A stretch of DNA of 64,000 nt, taken from positions 434,001-498,000 of the forward strand of contig NZ_JAMXQV010000003.1 in NCBI RefSeq assembly GCF_024703995.1. The letters are read 5' to 3'. Position numbers and translations under genes: made by a program. This DNA is from Amycolatopsis iheyensis. GTDB taxonomy: Bacteria > Actinomycetota > Actinomycetes > Mycobacteriales > Pseudonocardiaceae. The notes under the pieces were generated by a model. The model worked only from the letters and a program-made list of their open reading frames with translations. It made no database searches and had not been told where the DNA came from. Of this stretch, positions 31,101-43,410 are shown one piece after another (within the stretch, counting starts at the first letter, position 1; each line of letters begins with the position of its first letter).

Positions 31101-34100
31101 CGCCGACCGGGACCAGGCTCCCGTCCAGATCGTAACCCCGCCCGCCGAAGTGGCCCTGCCGCGGCGGCGCGTCGCGCCGGGAAAGCTGGCCGAGCACCTG
31201 CGCGAGGCGGTCCGGTACGGCTTCGACCTCGCCGGCGAACCACCGTTCCGGGTGGAGCTGGCCGAACTGGGCCCCACCGACCACGTGCTCGTCCTGCTCC
31301 TGCACCACATCGCCGGGGACGGCTGGTCGGCCGGCCCCCTCGCGCGCGACCTCGTCGCGGCGTACGCGGCCCGCTGCGCCGGAGAAGCTCCACAGTGGAG
31401 CGAACTGCCGGTGCAGTACGCGGACTACACGCTCTGGCAACGGGAACTCCTCGGCGAAGAGTCCGATCCGGACAGTGAGCTCACGCGACAGCTGGGCTAC
31501 TGGCGCACCCGGCTGGCCGGGTTGCCCGAGCGCACCGAGCTGCCGACCGACCGGCCTCGGCCGGCCGTGGCGAGCCACCGCGGCGGTGAGCTGCGGTTCG
31601 ACTGGGACACCCGGCTGCACCGGCGGCTGCGCGACCTCGCGGCCGCGACCGGCACCACTCTCTTCATGGTCGTCCAGGCCGGGCTGGCGGCGGTGCTGGG
31701 CCGCCTCGGCGCCGGAACCGACGTCGCGCTCGGCACCCCGGTCGCCGGCCGCCTCGACGAGAAGCTCGACGACCTCGTCGGGTTCTTCGTCAACACGCTC
31801 GTCCTGCGCACGGACACGAGCGGGGACCCGACGTTCGCCGAACTGCTGGCGCGCGTGCGGGAGTCCGACCTGGCCGCCTACGCCCACCAGGACCTGCCGT
31901 TCGAGCACCTGGTCGATGCCCTCAACCCGCGGCGGTCGGCCGGGCACCACCCGCTCTTCCAGGTTTCGCTCGCCGTCCAGAACACCCCGGCCGGCCGGTT
32001 CGACCTGCCCGGTCTCGACGTCCGGGGCGAGGCGGCGCCCGTCGGCACGGCGCGCTTCGACCTGGCGCTCAACCTGTCCGAACGCGCGGCGGCCGGGGGC
32101 CTGACCGGGATGGCCGAGTACCGCACCGACCTGTTCGACGCCACCACGGTCGAGGCGCTCGTCGCCCGCTGGGAACGGCTTCTGCTCGCCGTCACCGAGG
32201 ACCCGCAGCGGCGGATCGGCCGGGTCGACCTGCTCTCGGGGGCCGAACGCGAGGCACTGGCCGCGCACGGCACCGGTCCGGCCGCCACCGCGCCCGTCAC
32301 GAGCCTCGCCGCGCTCTTCGAAGCGCAGGCGGCGCGGACCCCGGGCCGCCTGGCGGTCGTCGCGGACCGGACCGAGTTGACCTACGCCGCCTTGAACGAG
32401 CAGGCCAACCGCCTGGCACGGCTGCTCATCGCCCGCGGGATCGGGCCGGAACAGGTGGTCGCGCTGGCGCTGCCGCGCTCCGAGCTGTGGGTGGTCGCCG
32501 TGCTCGCGGTGTTCAAGGCCGGCGCGGCGTACGTGCCGGTGGACCCGGACTACCCGGCCGCCCGGATCGAGTACATGCTCGCCGACGCCCGGCCCGTGCT
32601 GCTGCTGACCACCACCGGCGCGGTGCCCGCCGACGGCGTCGACGCGCTGCTGCTGGACACCGCGTCCGTCGCGGCGGAGCTGGCGACCCACGCCGCGACG
32701 GATCCCGCGGACGCCGATCGCGTCCGGCCGCTGCGGCCGGAACACCCGGCGTACCTGATCTACACCTCGGGTTCCACCGGGCGCCCGAAAGGCGTGCTGA
32801 TGCCGGCCGCCGCGCTGCTGAACCTGCTGCCGGCGCACGCCGCCGTGGTCCCCGCCGACCGTCCACTGAGGACGGCCCAGTTCGCCTCGCACAGCTTCGA
32901 CGCCTCGATCCAGGAGCTGCTGTCGGCGCTGCTGTACGGCAAGACGCTCGTCGTGGTTCCCGCCGCGGCCCGCACCGACATGGCCGCGCTGGCCACCTGG
33001 TTCGCCGAAACCGGCGCGAACGAGCTCTACACCGTCAACGCGGTGCTGGAAGCACTGGTCGACGCGGCCCGCGAGCAGGGCAGCACGCTGCCCGAACTCA
33101 CCGGCGTCATCCACGCGGGGGAGGCCCTGCAGGCCGGCGACGAGGTCCGCCGGTTCTGCGCGCAGGTGCCCGGGAGGCGGCTGCACAACCAGTACGGCCC
33201 GACCGAAACGCACGTCGTCACCAGCCACACGCTCCCGGGTGACCCGGAGGACTGGCGGCTGCCGGTCCCGATCGGCGGGCCCGTCGCCGGCGTGACCGTC
33301 CGGGTGCTCGATGCCGGCTTGCTGCCGGTCCCGCCCGGGCGGCCGGGCGAACTGTACGTCGGCGGCGCCTGCCTGGCCCGTGGTTACGCGCACCGCCCGG
33401 GCCTGACCGCGTCCCGGTTCGTCGCCGACCCGGCCGGCCCGCCGGGCGCGCGGCTCTACCGGACCGGTGACCGCGTCCGGTGGCAGGCCGGCGGAACGCT
33501 GGAGTTCCTCGGCCGGACCGACGACCAGGTCAAGATCCGCGGTTTCCGCGTCGAACCCGGCGAAGTGGCCGCGGTGCTGGCACAGCACCCGGACGTCGTC
33601 CAGGCCGCGGTGGCGGTCCGCGCGGACGACGGCGGGGAACCTCGGCTGGTCGGCTACGCGGCGGGCGGCGCGCGCGACGGCGCCGCGCTGCGGGCGTTCC
33701 TGGCGGAGCGGCTGCCCGCTCACCTCGTGCCCGCCGCTGTCGTGGTGCTCGACGAGCTGCCGCGCACCCCGAACGGCAAGGTCGACACCCCGGCGTTGCC
33801 CGCACCGCTGTTCGCCGAGCCCGTGCGTCGGCTTCCGCGATCGCCGCGCGAAGAGCTCCTCTGCGGTCTCTTCGCCGAGGTGCTGGGGCTGCCCGAGGTC
33901 GGTCCGGACGACGACTTCTTCGTCCTGGGCGGCCATTCGCTGCTGGTCACCCGGCTGGCCAACCGGGTGCGCTCGACACTGGGCGCCGAACTGCCGATCC
34001 GCACGGTCTTCGAGACCTCGACCGTCGCCGGGCTGGCCGCCCGCCTGGACGGCGGTGCCACCCGGGTCCCGCTCCGGCCCGCGGTGCGCCCGGACCGCCT

Positions 34101-37100
34101 GCCGCTGTCTCACGGCCAACGCCGGTTGTGGTTCCTGAGCCGGCTCGACGGGCCGGCCGCGACCTACAACCTGCCGCTGGTGCTGCGGGTCACCGGTGAC
34201 CTCGACGTCGATGCCCTGTGCGCGGCGTGGCACGACGTGACGACCCGGCAGGAGGCGCTGCGCACGGTCTTCGACACCGACGACGCCGGCCCGTTCGCGG
34301 TGATCCGGCCGGAAGCGCCGGCGCCGGAGCGCGCCGTGGTGCCGGAGGCCGCACTGGCCGAGCGCGTTCGCGACGCGGTCCGGCACGGCTTCGACCTGGC
34401 GGCGGAAGCACCCGCGCGGCTGTCGGTCTTCGAAGTCGGCCGCCACGACCACGTGATCGTGCTGCTGGTGCACCACATCGCCGGCGACGGCTGGTCGAGT
34501 GCGCCGCTGGCCCGAGACCTGCGGACCGCCTACGAACACCGCGTGCGGGGAACGGCGCCGTCGTGGCCGGACCTGCCGGTGCAGTACGCCGACTACGCCC
34601 TCTGGCAGCAGGAAACCCTGGGCAGCGCCGAGGATCCCGGCAGCCCGCTCGCCGCGCAGCTGGGGTTCTGGCGCGCCACGCTGGCCGGCCTGCCCGACCG
34701 GCTGGAGCTGCCCGCGGACCGACCCCGGCCCGCCGTCGCGACCGGGCTCGGCGACTCGTTCACCTTCACCTTCGACGCCGGGCTGCACCGCGAAGTCCTC
34801 GCCGTGGCGCGCGCGCACGGCGCCACGGTGTTCATGGTGCTGCAGGCGGCGTTGTCGGCGCTGCTGACGCGGGTGGGCGCGGGCACCGACATCGTCCTCG
34901 GGGCACCGGTCGCCGGGCGGCACGACGACGCGCTCGACGACGTCGTCGGGTTCTTCGTCAGCATGCTCGTCCTGCGCACGGACACGAGTGGCGACCCGTC
35001 GTTCGCCGAGCTGCTGGCGCGGGTGCGGGAGACCGATCTGGCCGCCTACGCGCACCAGGACGTCCCGTTCGAGATGCTGGTGGAGCACTTGGCGCCGGCG
35101 CGTTCGGCCGCGCACCACCCCCTGTTCCAGGTCTCGCTCACGCTGCAGAGCGCTCCGGCCGGAGAGTTCACCCTGCCCGGCCTGACGGTCGTCCCGCAGG
35201 AAGCGTCGCTCGGCGCGGCCCGCTTCGACCTGTCGTTCGGGTTGCAGGAGCACCACGAGAACGGTGACCCGGCCGGGATCTCGGGACTGTGCGAGTTCAG
35301 CACCGATCTGTTCGACCCGGCCACCGCCGCCGACCTGGTGACGCGGTGGCGACGGCTGCTGGCGGCCGTGCTGGCCGACCCGGGGACCCGGATCGGCGCG
35401 GTCGAGCTCCTCGACCCGGCCGAACTGCGGCACCTCGCGGTCCCGCCGGCGCCGACCCGCCCGGGCGACCTCGCCGGTGCGTGGGCCGCGCAGGTGGCGC
35501 GGACCCCGGAAGCGATCGCCGTCGAGGACGGCGAGGAACGGCTGTCCTACCGGGAGCTGGATCGCCGGGCGGCTGTCCTGGCGGCCCGGTTGCGCGACGC
35601 CGGCGCCGGCCCGGAAACCCCGGTGGGCGTGCTGCTCGGGCGGTCCGCCGCTTTCGTCGTCGCCGTGCTGGCGATCGTGCGGGCCGGCGCCGCGTACGTC
35701 CCGATCGACAGCACCCAGCCGGCCGCGCGCACCGAGCTGATACTGCGTGACACCGCCGCGATCGCCGTCCTGGCGGGGGACGACGACGTCACGGGCTTCG
35801 GTCTCCCGGTGATCCGGGCCGTCGCCGGCGAGCCCATGGCCGGCGCGGTGGCGCGGCGGCCGGATTCGCTGGCGTACGTCATGTACACCTCCGGGTCGAC
35901 CGGAACGCCGAAGGGCGTCGCGGTGACCGACCAGGCCGTGCTCGACCTGGCCGGTGACCCCGCCTGGCGGCACGGGCACGCCGAGCGCGTGCTGCAGCAC
36001 GCGTCGACGGCGTTCGACGCGTCGACCTACGAGCTGTGGGTGCCGTTGCTCACCGGCGGCCGGATCGTGGTGGCGCCGCTGGGCGGGCTCGACGCCGCGG
36101 CGCTGCGCCGCGCGATCGGCGCCGCGGGGATCACCGGCCTGTTCATCACCGCCGCGCTGTTCGCCGTGATCGCGGAGGACGATCCGGCGGCCTTCCGCGG
36201 CGTGCGCGAGGTCTGGGCGGGCGGCGAGGTCGTCTCGCCGCGGGCGGTGCGCCGGGTGCTCGACGCCTGTCCCGGCACCGTCGTGGGCAACGGCTACGGA
36301 CCGACCGAGACCACGACGTTCGCGACGTGCCACACCACGCGCGGCCCGGTCGGCGATGTGTTCCCGATCGGGGCACCCCTGTCCGGGATGGCCGTCCGCG
36401 TCCTCGACGACCGGCTGCGGCCGGTGGTGCCCGGCGCGCCGGGCGAGCTGTACCTCGCCGGCACCGGCTTGGCGCGCGGCTACCTCGGCCGCCCGGCGGC
36501 GACCGCCGAGCGCTTCACCGCCGACCCGGCCGGGCCGCCCGGCGCCCGGATGTACCGCACCGGTGATCGGGTGCGGCGCGGCCGCGACGGCGAGCTGGTG
36601 TACCTGGGCCGGACCGACGACCAGCTCAAGATCCGCGGGTTCCGGATCGAGCCGGGCGAGGTGGCGCACGTGCTCACCGGGCACCCCCGGGTGCGGCAAG
36701 CCGCCGTCGCGGCCCGCGGTGACGGCCCCGGGGACGTCCGGCTGGTCGCCTACGTGGTCCCCGCGGCGGCCGGGGTGGACCCGGCGGAACTGCGGGACCA
36801 CCTGGCCGCGCTGCTGCCCGCGTACCTGCTGCCGTCGGCGATCGTCGTCCTCGACGCCTTGCCGCTGACCGCCAACGGCAAGCTCGACCGCGCGGCTTTG
36901 CCGGCGCCTCCGGCCACGTCCGGCCCGGCCCGGCGGCTGCCGCGGTCACCCCGGGAACAGGTGCTGTGCACGCTGTTCGCCGAGGTCCTGGACGTCGACG
37001 AGGCGGGTGTGGACGACGACTTCTTCGTCCTCGGCGGGTCGTCCGTCCTGGCCGTGCGGCTGATCGACCGCGTCCGCGCGGCGACCGGCCGGGACATGCC

Positions 37101-37959
37101 GATCCGGCTGCTCTTCGACGCCCCGACACCGGCGCGGCTGGCGGAGCGCCTGGACGACGACACCGCGGACGGCGAGGCCCTGCAGGTGCTGCTGCCCTTG
37201 CGGTCCGGGGGAGGGCTGGCGCCGCTGTTCTGCTTCCACGCCGGGGGCGGCCTCGGCTGGTCCTACGCGGGGCTGCTCCGGCACATCGGGGCCACTCGCC
37301 CGCTCTACGTCCTGCAGGCGCGCGGGATCGCCGAGCCGGGCCCGCTGCCGGAGTCGATCGCCGAGATGGCCGCGGACTACGCCACCCGGCTGCAGAGCGT
37401 GCAGCCGTCGGGCCCGTACCACCTGCTGGGGTGGTCGTTCGGGGGCTTGGTGGCCCACGCCGTCGCCGCGGAACTGGAGCGGCGAGGACACCGCGTCGAG
37501 CTCCTCGCGTTGCTCGACACCTCGGTGCCGGATCCGGATGACCGGCCCGAAGAGCTGCCGACCGAGCAGGACCACCTGCGAGGTCTGCTGCACGTCTTCG
37601 CACCCGAACAGGCGGACGCGGCGGGTCCGCTCGACGCCGCCCAGGTCCTCGCGACCATTCGGGGGGCAGGTACGGCGTTCGCCCGGTTCGACGCCGAGCA
37701 GTTCGAGGCGTTGCGCGAGGTGCTCCTCAACAACTACCGGATCACGATGTCCCATCGGCCACCGTCCTTCGGCGGCAACGCACTGCTGTTCACGGCCACC
37801 CGCGCCCGGGCGGTCCCCGCGCCGACCGCCGAGGACTGGCGCCCGTATGTCAAGGGCACCGTGGCGGTCCACGAGATCGGCTGTGCCCACCACGAGATGA
37901 CCGCACCCGCGCCACTGACCCGGATCGGCAAGGCACTGGCGGCGTACTGGGCCGACTGA
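28132..37959 (+). CDS. NRPS3: A-MT-T-C-A-T-C-A-T-TE, terminating synthetase (3275 residues)
   Basis: The ATG at 28132 follows the stop of NRPS2 by two bases. Domains: A6 ([10 protein letters not shown] near 149) with inserted N-methyltransferase (VLEIGAGSG near 502); T6 (near 872); C7 (933 on, HHIAGDG near 1057); A7 (1389-1885); T7 (near 1930); C8 (1990 on, HHIAGDG); A8 (2444-2920); T8 (near 2965, GGSS rather than GGHS, as usual before TE); type I thioesterase (3017-3275) with Ser in GWSFGG near 3100 and His in CAHHEM near 3251. Pocket residues: A6 D-A-W-T-V-A-A-V-C, the Phe pattern, so N-methyl-Phe; A7 D-A-Q-Y-I-A-Q-V-V, close to Pro codes; A8 D-A-Y-F-W-G-G-T-F, Val-like. The TE would release by hydrolysis or macrocyclisation. 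Confidence 0.95.
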   Translation: MTGNTGGFAELFGAVAADGPERVALACGARRWTYAELDAWTGRWAAWLRSRGLRAGDRVALVLPRSPEWVAAVVAAAKAGVVFVPVDPAYPAARREQMLADAGASLVLGAEPAPGVVDVRSAEFAAELAAVPPAGPWPAAPGAPAYLIYTSGSTGVPKGVLVSQSGVANLVATHRKHLAPAPDMRVLLVSSPSFDAAFWDLCLALLSGGAAVVPPPGWQPSGAGMAELCAESGITHLTVPPSLLATTPEGETLPTVRTLVVAGEACSPALVTRFAAGRRMVNAYGPTETTVCATISAPLTAGPPPIGRPVAGARVYVLDARLRLVAPGTPGELYVAGPAVALGYHRRPGPTAARFLPDPHGAPGTRMYRTGDVVRWSQDGLLEFVGRADDQVKVRGFRIELGEVESALAAHPAVGAAAAAVHRGERTGEHLVGYVTGRETVVRDETVVAEWQSTYDGLYAGLTSEFEGWNSAYDGAPIPVAEMAAWRAERVRQVLESAPRRVLEIGAGSGIVLSGVAPSTVEYWGTDLSPHAVSGLAERIASEPWAERVTLRAQAADDFSGLPPGRFDVVVLNSVVQYFPGTGYLERVLAGARELLAPGGRIFVGDVRNLRTLPALRAGIAVAHGASPEAAREAALGAGPEPELVLDPGFFAGLSGFSGVEVRVPRAGFRNELSAHRLDVVLHTGPARDVSALERRDWAEFGSASELAGLADVRVLGIPNARLAEESALLAGTAPSTGVDPDELYTLGGRVTVSDAGPDLVDVVFAAGALRLCPAPGPAAPATAPARRRVEGAEVRAFVAERLPAHLVPATVVVLDTLPVTVNGKLDRAALPAPTFGSRGGRAPRTPREDLLSGLFAEVLGLPSVGVDDGFFDLGGHSLLATRLVSRIRAVLGAEVPIRDVFAAPTVAGLARLIDDGAPVRPPLARRARPAEVPLSFAQRRLWFLHRVEGPSATYNMPFVLRLKGTLDVGALRAALGDVVARHEILRTVVADRDQAPVQIVTPPAEVALPRRRVAPGKLAEHLREAVRYGFDLAGEPPFRVELAELGPTDHVLVLLLHHIAGDGWSAGPLARDLVAAYAARCAGEAPQWSELPVQYADYTLWQRELLGEESDPDSELTRQLGYWRTRLAGLPERTELPTDRPRPAVASHRGGELRFDWDTRLHRRLRDLAAATGTTLFMVVQAGLAAVLGRLGAGTDVALGTPVAGRLDEKLDDLVGFFVNTLVLRTDTSGDPTFAELLARVRESDLAAYAHQDLPFEHLVDALNPRRSAGHHPLFQVSLAVQNTPAGRFDLPGLDVRGEAAPVGTARFDLALNLSERAAAGGLTGMAEYRTDLFDATTVEALVARWERLLLAVTEDPQRRIGRVDLLSGAEREALAAHGTGPAATAPVTSLAALFEAQAARTPGRLAVVADRTELTYAALNEQANRLARLLIARGIGPEQVVALALPRSELWVVAVLAVFKAGAAYVPVDPDYPAARIEYMLADARPVLLLTTTGAVPADGVDALLLDTASVAAELATHAATDPADADRVRPLRPEHPAYLIYTSGSTGRPKGVLMPAAALLNLLPAHAAVVPADRPLRTAQFASHSFDASIQELLSALLYGKTLVVVPAAARTDMAALATWFAETGANELYTVNAVLEALVDAAREQGSTLPELTGVIHAGEALQAGDEVRRFCAQVPGRRLHNQYGPTETHVVTSHTLPGDPEDWRLPVPIGGPVAGVTVRVLDAGLLPVPPGRPGELYVGGACLARGYAHRPGLTASRFVADPAGPPGARLYRTGDRVRWQAGGTLEFLGRTDDQVKIRGFRVEPGEVAAVLAQHPDVVQAAVAVRADDGGEPRLVGYAAGGARDGAALRAFLAERLPAHLVPAAVVVLDELPRTPNGKVDTPALPAPLFAEPVRRLPRSPREELLCGLFAEVLGLPEVGPDDDFFVLGGHSLLVTRLANRVRSTLGAELPIRTVFETSTVAGLAARLDGGATRVPLRPAVRPDRLPLSHGQRRLWFLSRLDGPAATYNLPLVLRVTGDLDVDALCAAWHDVTTRQEALRTVFDTDDAGPFAVIRPEAPAPERAVVPEAALAERVRDAVRHGFDLAAEAPARLSVFEVGRHDHVIVLLVHHIAGDGWSSAPLARDLRTAYEHRVRGTAPSWPDLPVQYADYALWQQETLGSAEDPGSPLAAQLGFWRATLAGLPDRLELPADRPRPAVATGLGDSFTFTFDAGLHREVLAVARAHGATVFMVLQAALSALLTRVGAGTDIVLGAPVAGRHDDALDDVVGFFVSMLVLRTDTSGDPSFAELLARVRETDLAAYAHQDVPFEMLVEHLAPARSAAHHPLFQVSLTLQSAPAGEFTLPGLTVVPQEASLGAARFDLSFGLQEHHENGDPAGISGLCEFSTDLFDPATAADLVTRWRRLLAAVLADPGTRIGAVELLDPAELRHLAVPPAPTRPGDLAGAWAAQVARTPEAIAVEDGEERLSYRELDRRAAVLAARLRDAGAGPETPVGVLLGRSAAFVVAVLAIVRAGAAYVPIDSTQPAARTELILRDTAAIAVLAGDDDVTGFGLPVIRAVAGEPMAGAVARRPDSLAYVMYTSGSTGTPKGVAVTDQAVLDLAGDPAWRHGHAERVLQHASTAFDASTYELWVPLLTGGRIVVAPLGGLDAAALRRAIGAAGITGLFITAALFAVIAEDDPAAFRGVREVWAGGEVVSPRAVRRVLDACPGTVVGNGYGPTETTTFATCHTTRGPVGDVFPIGAPLSGMAVRVLDDRLRPVVPGAPGELYLAGTGLARGYLGRPAATAERFTADPAGPPGARMYRTGDRVRRGRDGELVYLGRTDDQLKIRGFRIEPGEVAHVLTGHPRVRQAAVAARGDGPGDVRLVAYVVPAAAGVDPAELRDHLAALLPAYLLPSAIVVLDALPLTANGKLDRAALPAPPATSGPARRLPRSPREQVLCTLFAEVLDVDEAGVDDDFFVLGGSSVLAVRLIDRVRAATGRDMPIRLLFDAPTPARLAERLDDDTADGEALQVLLPLRSGGGLAPLFCFHAGGGLGWSYAGLLRHIGATRPLYVLQARGIAEPGPLPESIAEMAADYATRLQSVQPSGPYHLLGWSFGGLVAHAVAAELERRGHRVELLALLDTSVPDPDDRPEELPTEQDHLRGLLHVFAPEQADAAGPLDAAQVLATIRGAGTAFARFDAEQFEALREVLLNNYRITMSHRPPSFGGNALLFTATRARAVPAPTAEDWRPYVKGTVAVHEIGCAHHEMTAPAPLTRIGKALAAYWAD

Positions 37960-38136
37960 GCCGGACGGGTCCCGATGCGTTGATCGGCCACGAATCGGGG
38001 ACACCGGAGGCGGCGCCAGTCCACGGCTGCCGCGGGGTTGGCTCCGCGACACAATGTGGCGACCGGGCTGGGAGCACGCCGGCCAGGCGGCATTCGACGA
38101 GGCCGCAGGAGGGCGCCGAACCGGGTTTCGGCTCGG
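37960..38136. other. Short gap after NRPS3 with an imperfect inverted repeat
   Basis: GTCCCGAT at 37969-37976 and ATCGGGGAC at 37994-38002 form an imperfect stem with one extra G. It may be a weak terminator for the NRPS operon. Nothing else was recognised before the transposase relic. Confidence 0.3.
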
Positions 38137-38480
38137 CTAGGTGTGCTGTCCAGGGAGGCTGGTCAGCCGGGTGACCGGTGGCCTGCCGCCGGTTGAGCTG
38201 TGGGGTCGGTGGTGATTGTGGAAATGCAGCCACTCCGGTAGCGCCTCGTGCCGCGGATTTCCGAGGTGTGGGCCCGGCTTTCGGCGAGGGGTCGGTGGAA
38301 GCGTTCGATCTTCCCGTTGGTCTGCGGCCGGTAAGGCCGGGTCGGTTTCGGGCTGATCCCCAGCTCGGCGCAGGTGCCGTGCCAGGCGGGACAACGTCCC
38401 TGGCCATCACACCTGGATCGTCCGCGGACAGCCATCTCCGCGCGGTTGTCGGCGAAACGATCGGTGATTCCTGGTAGCTC
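38137..38480 (-). pseudogene. IS481-type transposase remnant (C-terminal part, frameshifted)
   Basis: The leftward frames contain the hallmark of IS481/IS3-like DDE transposases. ELGISPKPTRPYRPQTNGKI, then ERFHR, ends with a frameshift and continues in another frame as LPEWLHFHNHHRPHS and a GGRPPVTRL tail before the stop at 38137. A weak GITDRFADN around 38460 may be the region of the second catalytic Asp. The N-terminal helix-turn-helix and first Asp are missing, so only about a third of a roughly 320-residue transposase remains. No terminal inverted repeats or target duplication were found. It marks an old insertion directly downstream of the NRPS operon. Confidence 0.75.
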
Positions 38481-38623
38481 CGACGCTGGTTGATCTTCGC
38501 AGACGGTGCGACCCGCCGGATCGCGTCCAGGACCCGCTGCTCCGGAGCGGGCAGGATGTGGTGCTGGGGAGTCGTGCTTGTCGGACGCGCGATCCCGTTC
38601 CCGGCCCGAGGATTGGACGCGCA

Positions 38624-39415
38624 ATGGGACGCTCGTCGGTGTTCACCTTCCAGTACATCGCCATCGACACAGAAGCTGGTGTCACGCCGGAAGAGTTCGA
38701 GACCTTCGTGCGGGGTGAAGGCGTTCACCTGCCCTTGTACCCGGGGTGGCGGTGGACTCTGCTGCGCGGGTTGCGGGGAGAGCGGGCCGGGCAGTACCTG
38801 ATGTTGTACGAGATCGAGAGCGCCGAGCAGCGCGACCGCTACGTCACGGCCCGGGGTGAGCAGACCGAGCCGGCCCGGCAGTTCTGGGCGGAGCACCCCG
38901 AGGCGGAGGCGGTGCTGGCGCGGTGGCGGCGGCTGGGCACGTTCGGTGAGCTGCCGACGTTGTTCACCGACTACCGGCTGCTGGCCGACAATCCGCGGAG
39001 CACGGTCACGCCCGGCCCCCGCTACCGCGACCGCCCGGGGGAGGAGCCCGTCGCCCGGGTTGTCGGGATCCACAACCTGGCCTTGCGCGCCGGTGTTACC
39101 GAGGAGGAGTTCGACCGGTTCATCGCCGAGAACCACCACCGGATCGACGACTACCCGGACTGGCGGTTCCACGTGCTCAAGGGCGAGCGGGGCAACCGCC
39201 TCGACCAGTACGTGATGATGATGGAGATCGCGAGCCTGGACGCGCTGGACGTCTTCTACCCCGAGCCCGACATCGCCACCGGTGAGGCTGCGGAGTTCGC
39301 GGCCGCCCACCGCGACACCAAGCAGATGTACGAGGAGTGGAAGCAGCTGGCCTCGTTCTCCGGCTCGCCGCAGATCTACACGGACTACCTCGCCGTCGCG
39401 GAGAACCCGGCGTAG
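38624..39415 (+). CDS. Protein with two similar halves, barrel-like, unknown function (263 residues)
   Basis: The ATG at 38624 starts just before the conserved part; the frame is open from 38558. The two halves align: each has a beta-strand, then a GVT.EEF motif (GVTPEEFETFV and GVTEEEFDRFI), a YP.WR segment, an LLRG/LKGERG turn, an RAGQYLMLYEIES or RLDQYVMMMEIAS strand, a long charged helix with W or Y, and a TDY..L.A.NP end. This pattern suggests a duplicated dimeric alpha-beta-barrel fold, as in small monooxygenase-like or stress-barrel proteins. There are no signal peptide, membrane segments or obvious catalytic motif. It lies between the IS relic and the LAL regulator. I do not assign a function. 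Confidence 0.75.
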   Translation: MGRSSVFTFQYIAIDTEAGVTPEEFETFVRGEGVHLPLYPGWRWTLLRGLRGERAGQYLMLYEIESAEQRDRYVTARGEQTEPARQFWAEHPEAEAVLARWRRLGTFGELPTLFTDYRLLADNPRSTVTPGPRYRDRPGEEPVARVVGIHNLALRAGVTEEEFDRFIAENHHRIDDYPDWRFHVLKGERGNRLDQYVMMMEIASLDALDVFYPEPDIATGEAAEFAAAHRDTKQMYEEWKQLASFSGSPQIYTDYLAVAENPA

Positions 39416-39418
39416 TCC

Positions 39419-39450
39419 CGGTGTGACTCCCAGGATCGGGAGTCACACCG
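39419..39450. terminator. Strong bidirectional terminator hairpin
   Basis: Arms 39419-39431 and 39438-39450 are a perfect 13-base inverted repeat with a 6-base loop, followed on the plus strand by CTCGTTTTAC. It lies between the convergent two-half protein gene and the LAL regulator gene, whose stop codon (39443-39445) is inside the right arm. It can serve both strands. Confidence 0.8.
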
Positions 39451-42139
39451 CTCGTTTTACGTCCCCGATATCCGGAATGCTCTTGAGCTCCTTGCGAGAG
39501 GTGATGCCGAGCTTGCGGAAGATGTTGCGCAGGTGGGCATCGACAGTGCGCGGACTGAGGAACAGGCGGGCGGCGACCTCCTTGGTGGTCGCGCCGGTGG
39601 CGACCAGGCGGGCGACGTGCATTTCGTGCATGGAGAGGTCGTCGCAGGCGCGGGACGCGCGGCTGCGTGCCACCTCACCGGTTGCGCGGAGCTCGGCCGC
39701 GGCGCGCTGGGCGAACGCCTCCATCCCGATCGCGGACAGCTGATCGTGGGCGGTGCGCAGCTGCCGGCGGGCGTCGGCGCGGCGGCCCTTGCGGCGCAGC
39801 CATTCTCCGTACAGCAGGTGTGCCCGGGCGCGGTACGGCGCCACGCGGCTGTCCGCCAGGTGCTTGATGGCTTCCCGGTAGTCGTCTTCCTCGTCGGTGA
39901 CCAGGGCGCGGGCCGCGGCCGTGACGCCCCGGCCCCAGCCGGTGCCGGTCGGTTCCGTGCGCTCGACGAGGGAGCTCAGTGCCGACTCGGCGGCCGCGTG
40001 TTCGCCGCACCGGACGGCGGCCTCCACCAGCTCGGGCAGGGCGATACCGGCGAGGAACAGGTCGCCGGGCGCGGTGGCGCGGCGGGCCGCGTCCAGCGCG
40101 GTCCGGTAGTCCGCGGTGCCGTTGTGCAGCAGTGCCGCGCCCCAGTGGACGTTCGCCGTCAACAGGAGGACGTCCTGACCTGCCAGCTCGGCGAACAGGC
40201 CGAGCGCCTCCGCCGCGCGGCCGCGCATGGCGGCCAGGTGCACTCGCGCGTACATCTGCGGCGCGTCGCCGAAGGCACCCGCGATCGCCTCTTCCTCGGC
40301 GATCGCCGCCATGGCCTGCCCGAAGTCGCCGGTCAGCACCGCGGCGACGGCCGCCTGGGACAGCCCCAGCCGGAGCGTCAGTGGTGAACCCGTGTCCCGG
40401 CCGGTCCGCACCAGCCAGTCGATGACCGCCGCGTGGGCGTCCTCGTCCCACAGCTCACCGGCAAGCATGCTGGCCAGGCCGGGAGCCCGCGTCCACTCGG
40501 CCGTCGCGCCGGTGAGCACCCGCCGGACCAGGGGGATGCCGCAGCGGCGGTTCCCGCCCTCGAGCCCGACCAGCGCGTCGAGTACGTCCGGCGGTCCCGG
40601 CACAGCCGGCGCGTCGCGTGCCGCCGCCACGACCCGGTCCAGCGCTCCGCCGGCCCGGCCGGCCGCGAGCGCCATCTCCACCGCGGCCAGGAAGTACGTT
40701 CGCGACCGCTGCGGATCCAGCGTGGCGAGCCGTTGCGCCGCGCGCAGCATCAGCGTCGGTCCGCTGTCGTCCCCGGGCCGGACGACCGCGATCTTCCCCC
40801 GCAGCAGGTCGACCGTCGCGCGGTGGAACTCGTCGAGTGCGGTGGGGTCGATGGTGGTGAGCAGGGTGTGGGCCGCGTCGGCCGCGCCCGAGTCGAGCGT
40901 CGCCCGTACCGCGGCGAGCGTGCGCTCGGTGCGTTTGCCCGGCTCGAGGGACAACGCCGCCGCGCGTTCGAGAAACGCCGCCGCGGCAGCAACACCGCCA
41001 CGAGCCCGTGCGCGCGACGCCGACGACTCCAGTTCGCCGGCGACCTCTTCGTCCGGCCCGGTACTGGCCTGAGCGCGGTGCCAGGCCCGCCGGTCCGGCG
41101 CGGTGACCGGATCAGTGGCCGCGGCCAGCGCCTGGTGTGCCGCGCGCCGCAGGTCCGGCTCGGCCGCCCGGTACACCGCCGAACGGGCGAGCGGGTGGCA
41201 GAACCGCACCTGGCTGGCGAACTCCGCCAGGCCGGCGGCCTCGGCCGCGGTGGTGCTCGCGCGCACGTCGACGCCCAGCCGGTCGGCGGCGTCCCACAAC
41301 AGCCCCGGGTCGCCGGTCGGCTCCGCGCTCGCGATGGTCAGCAGCACCCGGGCGGCCTCGGGCAGGTCCGCCAGCCTGGACTGGTAGCTCTGCTCGATCC
41401 GGCTCGGCACCGACGCCGGACCGGGCAACGCGAAGCCGCCCGCGTTCGGCAGCTCGATCAGCGCCAGCGGGTTGCCTCGCGCCTCGCCCAGGACGCGGTC
41501 GCGGATCCGCTCGTCGGTCGGGGAGACGCTGTGCGCGGCCAGCAACGCGCGGGCGTCCGGGGCGCTCAGGCCGGCCAGCAGGACGCCGGGTAGTTCGTCC
41601 AGCCCGTGGCCGGCACTCGGTGCGCGGGCCGCGAACACCATGGCGACCGGCTCCGCGGCGATCCGCCGGGCCACGAACGTCAGCGCCTTCATGGACGCGT
41701 CGTCCAGGCAGTGGGCGTCGTCGACCACACACAGCAGCGGACGTTCCCGCGCGGCCACGGCCAGCAACGCGAGGCTCGCCAAGCCGATCCGGAACCGGTC
41801 CGGCCTGCCGTCGGCCAGGCCGAACGCCACCCGCAGGGCGTCGCGGTGGGCCGGGGAGAGCTCGTCCAGCCGGGCCAGCGCGGGGACGCAGAGCTGGTGC
41901 AGTGCGGCGAACGGCAGCTCCACCTCGAACTCCGACCCGGCCGCGCGGATCACCCGAAACCGGCCGCTCGCGGTCCGCTCGACGTGGTCCAGCAGGGCGC
42001 TCTTGCCGATCCCCGGCTCGCCACGCAGCACGAGCACCCCGCCTTCGCCCTTCTCCGCGGCGTCGAGCAGGGCGTCAAGGCGGCTGGTCTCGTCGCGTCT
42101 GCCGACCAGCGAACCGGGTGGCCGGAGTGGCGTTCGCAT
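39443..42139 (-). CDS. LuxR-family LAL-type ATPase regulator, beside MFS exporter
   Basis: This 898-residue regulator of the MalT-like large ATP-binding LuxR class has Walker [10 protein letters not shown] near residue 40 and Walker [10 protein letters not shown] near 130. A long helical, TPR-like middle follows, then a C-terminal LuxR helix-turn-helix ([20 protein letters not shown] to [12 protein letters not shown]) in the last 70 residues. The start ATG 42139 is chosen because the frame upstream (to 42259) would run into the divergent transporter gene; no Shine-Dalgarno is visible, so the message may be leaderless. LAL regulators are usually pathway activators. It is divergent from an MFS transporter about 95 bases away, and lies close to the NRPS cluster. 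Control of the transporter is likely; control of the NRPS genes is possible. Confidence 0.88.
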   Translation of the reverse strand: MRTPLRPPGSLVGRRDETSRLDALLDAAEKGEGGVLVLRGEPGIGKSALLDHVERTASGRFRVIRAAGSEFEVELPFAALHQLCVPALARLDELSPAHRDALRVAFGLADGRPDRFRIGLASLALLAVAARERPLLCVVDDAHCLDDASMKALTFVARRIAAEPVAMVFAARAPSAGHGLDELPGVLLAGLSAPDARALLAAHSVSPTDERIRDRVLGEARGNPLALIELPNAGGFALPGPASVPSRIEQSYQSRLADLPEAARVLLTIASAEPTGDPGLLWDAADRLGVDVRASTTAAEAAGLAEFASQVRFCHPLARSAVYRAAEPDLRRAAHQALAAATDPVTAPDRRAWHRAQASTGPDEEVAGELESSASRARARGGVAAAAAFLERAAALSLEPGKRTERTLAAVRATLDSGAADAAHTLLTTIDPTALDEFHRATVDLLRGKIAVVRPGDDSGPTLMLRAAQRLATLDPQRSRTYFLAAVEMALAAGRAGGALDRVVAAARDAPAVPGPPDVLDALVGLEGGNRRCGIPLVRRVLTGATAEWTRAPGLASMLAGELWDEDAHAAVIDWLVRTGRDTGSPLTLRLGLSQAAVAAVLTGDFGQAMAAIAEEEAIAGAFGDAPQMYARVHLAAMRGRAAEALGLFAELAGQDVLLLTANVHWGAALLHNGTADYRTALDAARRATAPGDLFLAGIALPELVEAAVRCGEHAAAESALSSLVERTEPTGTGWGRGVTAAARALVTDEEDDYREAIKHLADSRVAPYRARAHLLYGEWLRRKGRRADARRQLRTAHDQLSAIGMEAFAQRAAAELRATGEVARSRASRACDDLSMHEMHVARLVATGATTKEVAARLFLSPRTVDAHLRNIFRKLGITSRKELKSIPDIGDVKRAV

Positions 42140-42234
42140 GAGGTGAACAGTAGGCGACTCACTTCCGGCCGTAGGCGGGATATAGGTGACCGTCGCCGAC
42201 GCGGTGGGGACGGCTGCCGGGCGACTGTGGTGGC

Positions 42235-43410
42235 ATGACAGCTCAGGTCGACCGGACAACGCCAGGCGGTCTCGCCCGCGGCACGATCCTGGGCGCGGCG
42301 GCGTTGACCATCATGGCGGCGGCGATCATCGCACCCAGCCTGCCGGAAATGAGCACGGTCTACGCCGCATCGCCGAGCGCGGACCTCCTGGTCCGGCTCG
42401 CGCTGACGGTCACCTCGCTCATGATCGCCGTGAGCGCGCCGGTGTCCGGGGTGGTCGCGGACCGGGTGGGGCGGCGCCCGCTGCTCGTGTTCAGCCTCGC
42501 CGCGTACGCCGTCTGCGGAACCGCCGGGTACTTCGTCGACGATCTCTACCTGTTGCTCGCCACCCGGGCACTGCTCGGGATCGCCGTCGGGGGCGTCATG
42601 ACGGCGGTCACCGCGACGATCACCGACTGGTTCGACGGGCCACGCCGGGCGTCGTTCCTCGGGCTTCAGCAGGCCTTCGCGAGCCTGGGTGGCGTGGTTT
42701 TCCTGCCGCTGGCCGGAGTCCTGGCCACGGTCAGCTGGCGGACCCCGTTCTGGATCTACGCGGTCGCCGCCGTCGTCGCGTTGTTCGCGGTCTGCACGGT
42801 GCGCGATGTTCCCCGCGACGCGCCCACCGCGTCCGCGCACCGCGGCAGGACGATGACCGGTCCGATACTGGGCGTCTACGCGCTGGCAATCGTTGCGACA
42901 CTGGTGTTCTACATGGCGCCGACCCAGTTGCCGTTCCTGCTGGGCGGTTTCGGTGCCGGACCGGTCGTCGTCGGCGCGGTGATCGCGGGCAGCACGCTCA
43001 CCAGCGCGCTCGGCGCGTTGGCGTTCCCCGCGGTGCGCCGCCGCCTGACCACCACGGTGGTCACGGCGACGAGCATCGCGCTGCTCGGCGCCGGCTGGTT
43101 GCTGATCGGCGTGTCCGGCACGGTTGCCGGCGTCGCGGCAGGCCTGCTCGTCGGCGGAGCCGGTGTCGGGTTCGCGGTGCCCAACCTGACCCTGATGCTC
43201 AGCGAGCAGGCTCCGCCGGACCGGCGCGGTCGAGTCCTCAGTGGACTTGTCGCGGGCATCTTCCTCGGCCAGTTTCTCTCCCCGCCCGTCGTTCAACCTC
43301 TCATCCGGACCGTCGGGGTGGCCGCCACGTTCACCTGGACCGGGATCGCACTGACCGTCGGCGCGGCCGTTGCCGTCGCCGCCACTCGTATTCGAAAGGA
43401 AACCCCATGA
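42235..43410 (+). CDS. MFS transporter, drug-efflux type
   Basis: This 391-residue protein has about twelve hydrophobic membrane segments. The typical loop between helices 2 and 3 ([13 protein letters not shown]) is near residue 75 and a matching loop is in the second half. It belongs to the DHA1-type proton-driven exporters by length and layout. It sits in the membrane and could export the NRPS product or another toxic compound; there is no substrate signature. The ATG at 42235 has only a weak ribosome binding site, like its divergent neighbour, so both may be transcribed from very close promoters. Its stop overlaps the next gene in ATGA, so the small barrel protein is translationally coupled. 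Confidence 0.88.
   Translation: MTAQVDRTTPGGLARGTILGAAALTIMAAAIIAPSLPEMSTVYAASPSADLLVRLALTVTSLMIAVSAPVSGVVADRVGRRPLLVFSLAAYAVCGTAGYFVDDLYLLLATRALLGIAVGGVMTAVTATITDWFDGPRRASFLGLQQAFASLGGVVFLPLAGVLATVSWRTPFWIYAVAAVVALFAVCTVRDVPRDAPTASAHRGRTMTGPILGVYALAIVATLVFYMAPTQLPFLLGGFGAGPVVVGAVIAGSTLTSALGALAFPAVRRRLTTTVVTATSIALLGAGWLLIGVSGTVAGVAAGLLVGGAGVGFAVPNLTLMLSEQAPPDRRGRVLSGLVAGIFLGQFLSPPVVQPLIRTVGVAATFTWTGIALTVGAAVAVAATRIRKETP

Noticed and set aside
27919-36801. Open frame of about 2960 codons on the minus strand opposite NRPS2/NRPS3
   Set aside because: Same shadow effect; periodic Arg/Gly/Gln-rich repeats reflect the repeated NRPS domains on the other strand.
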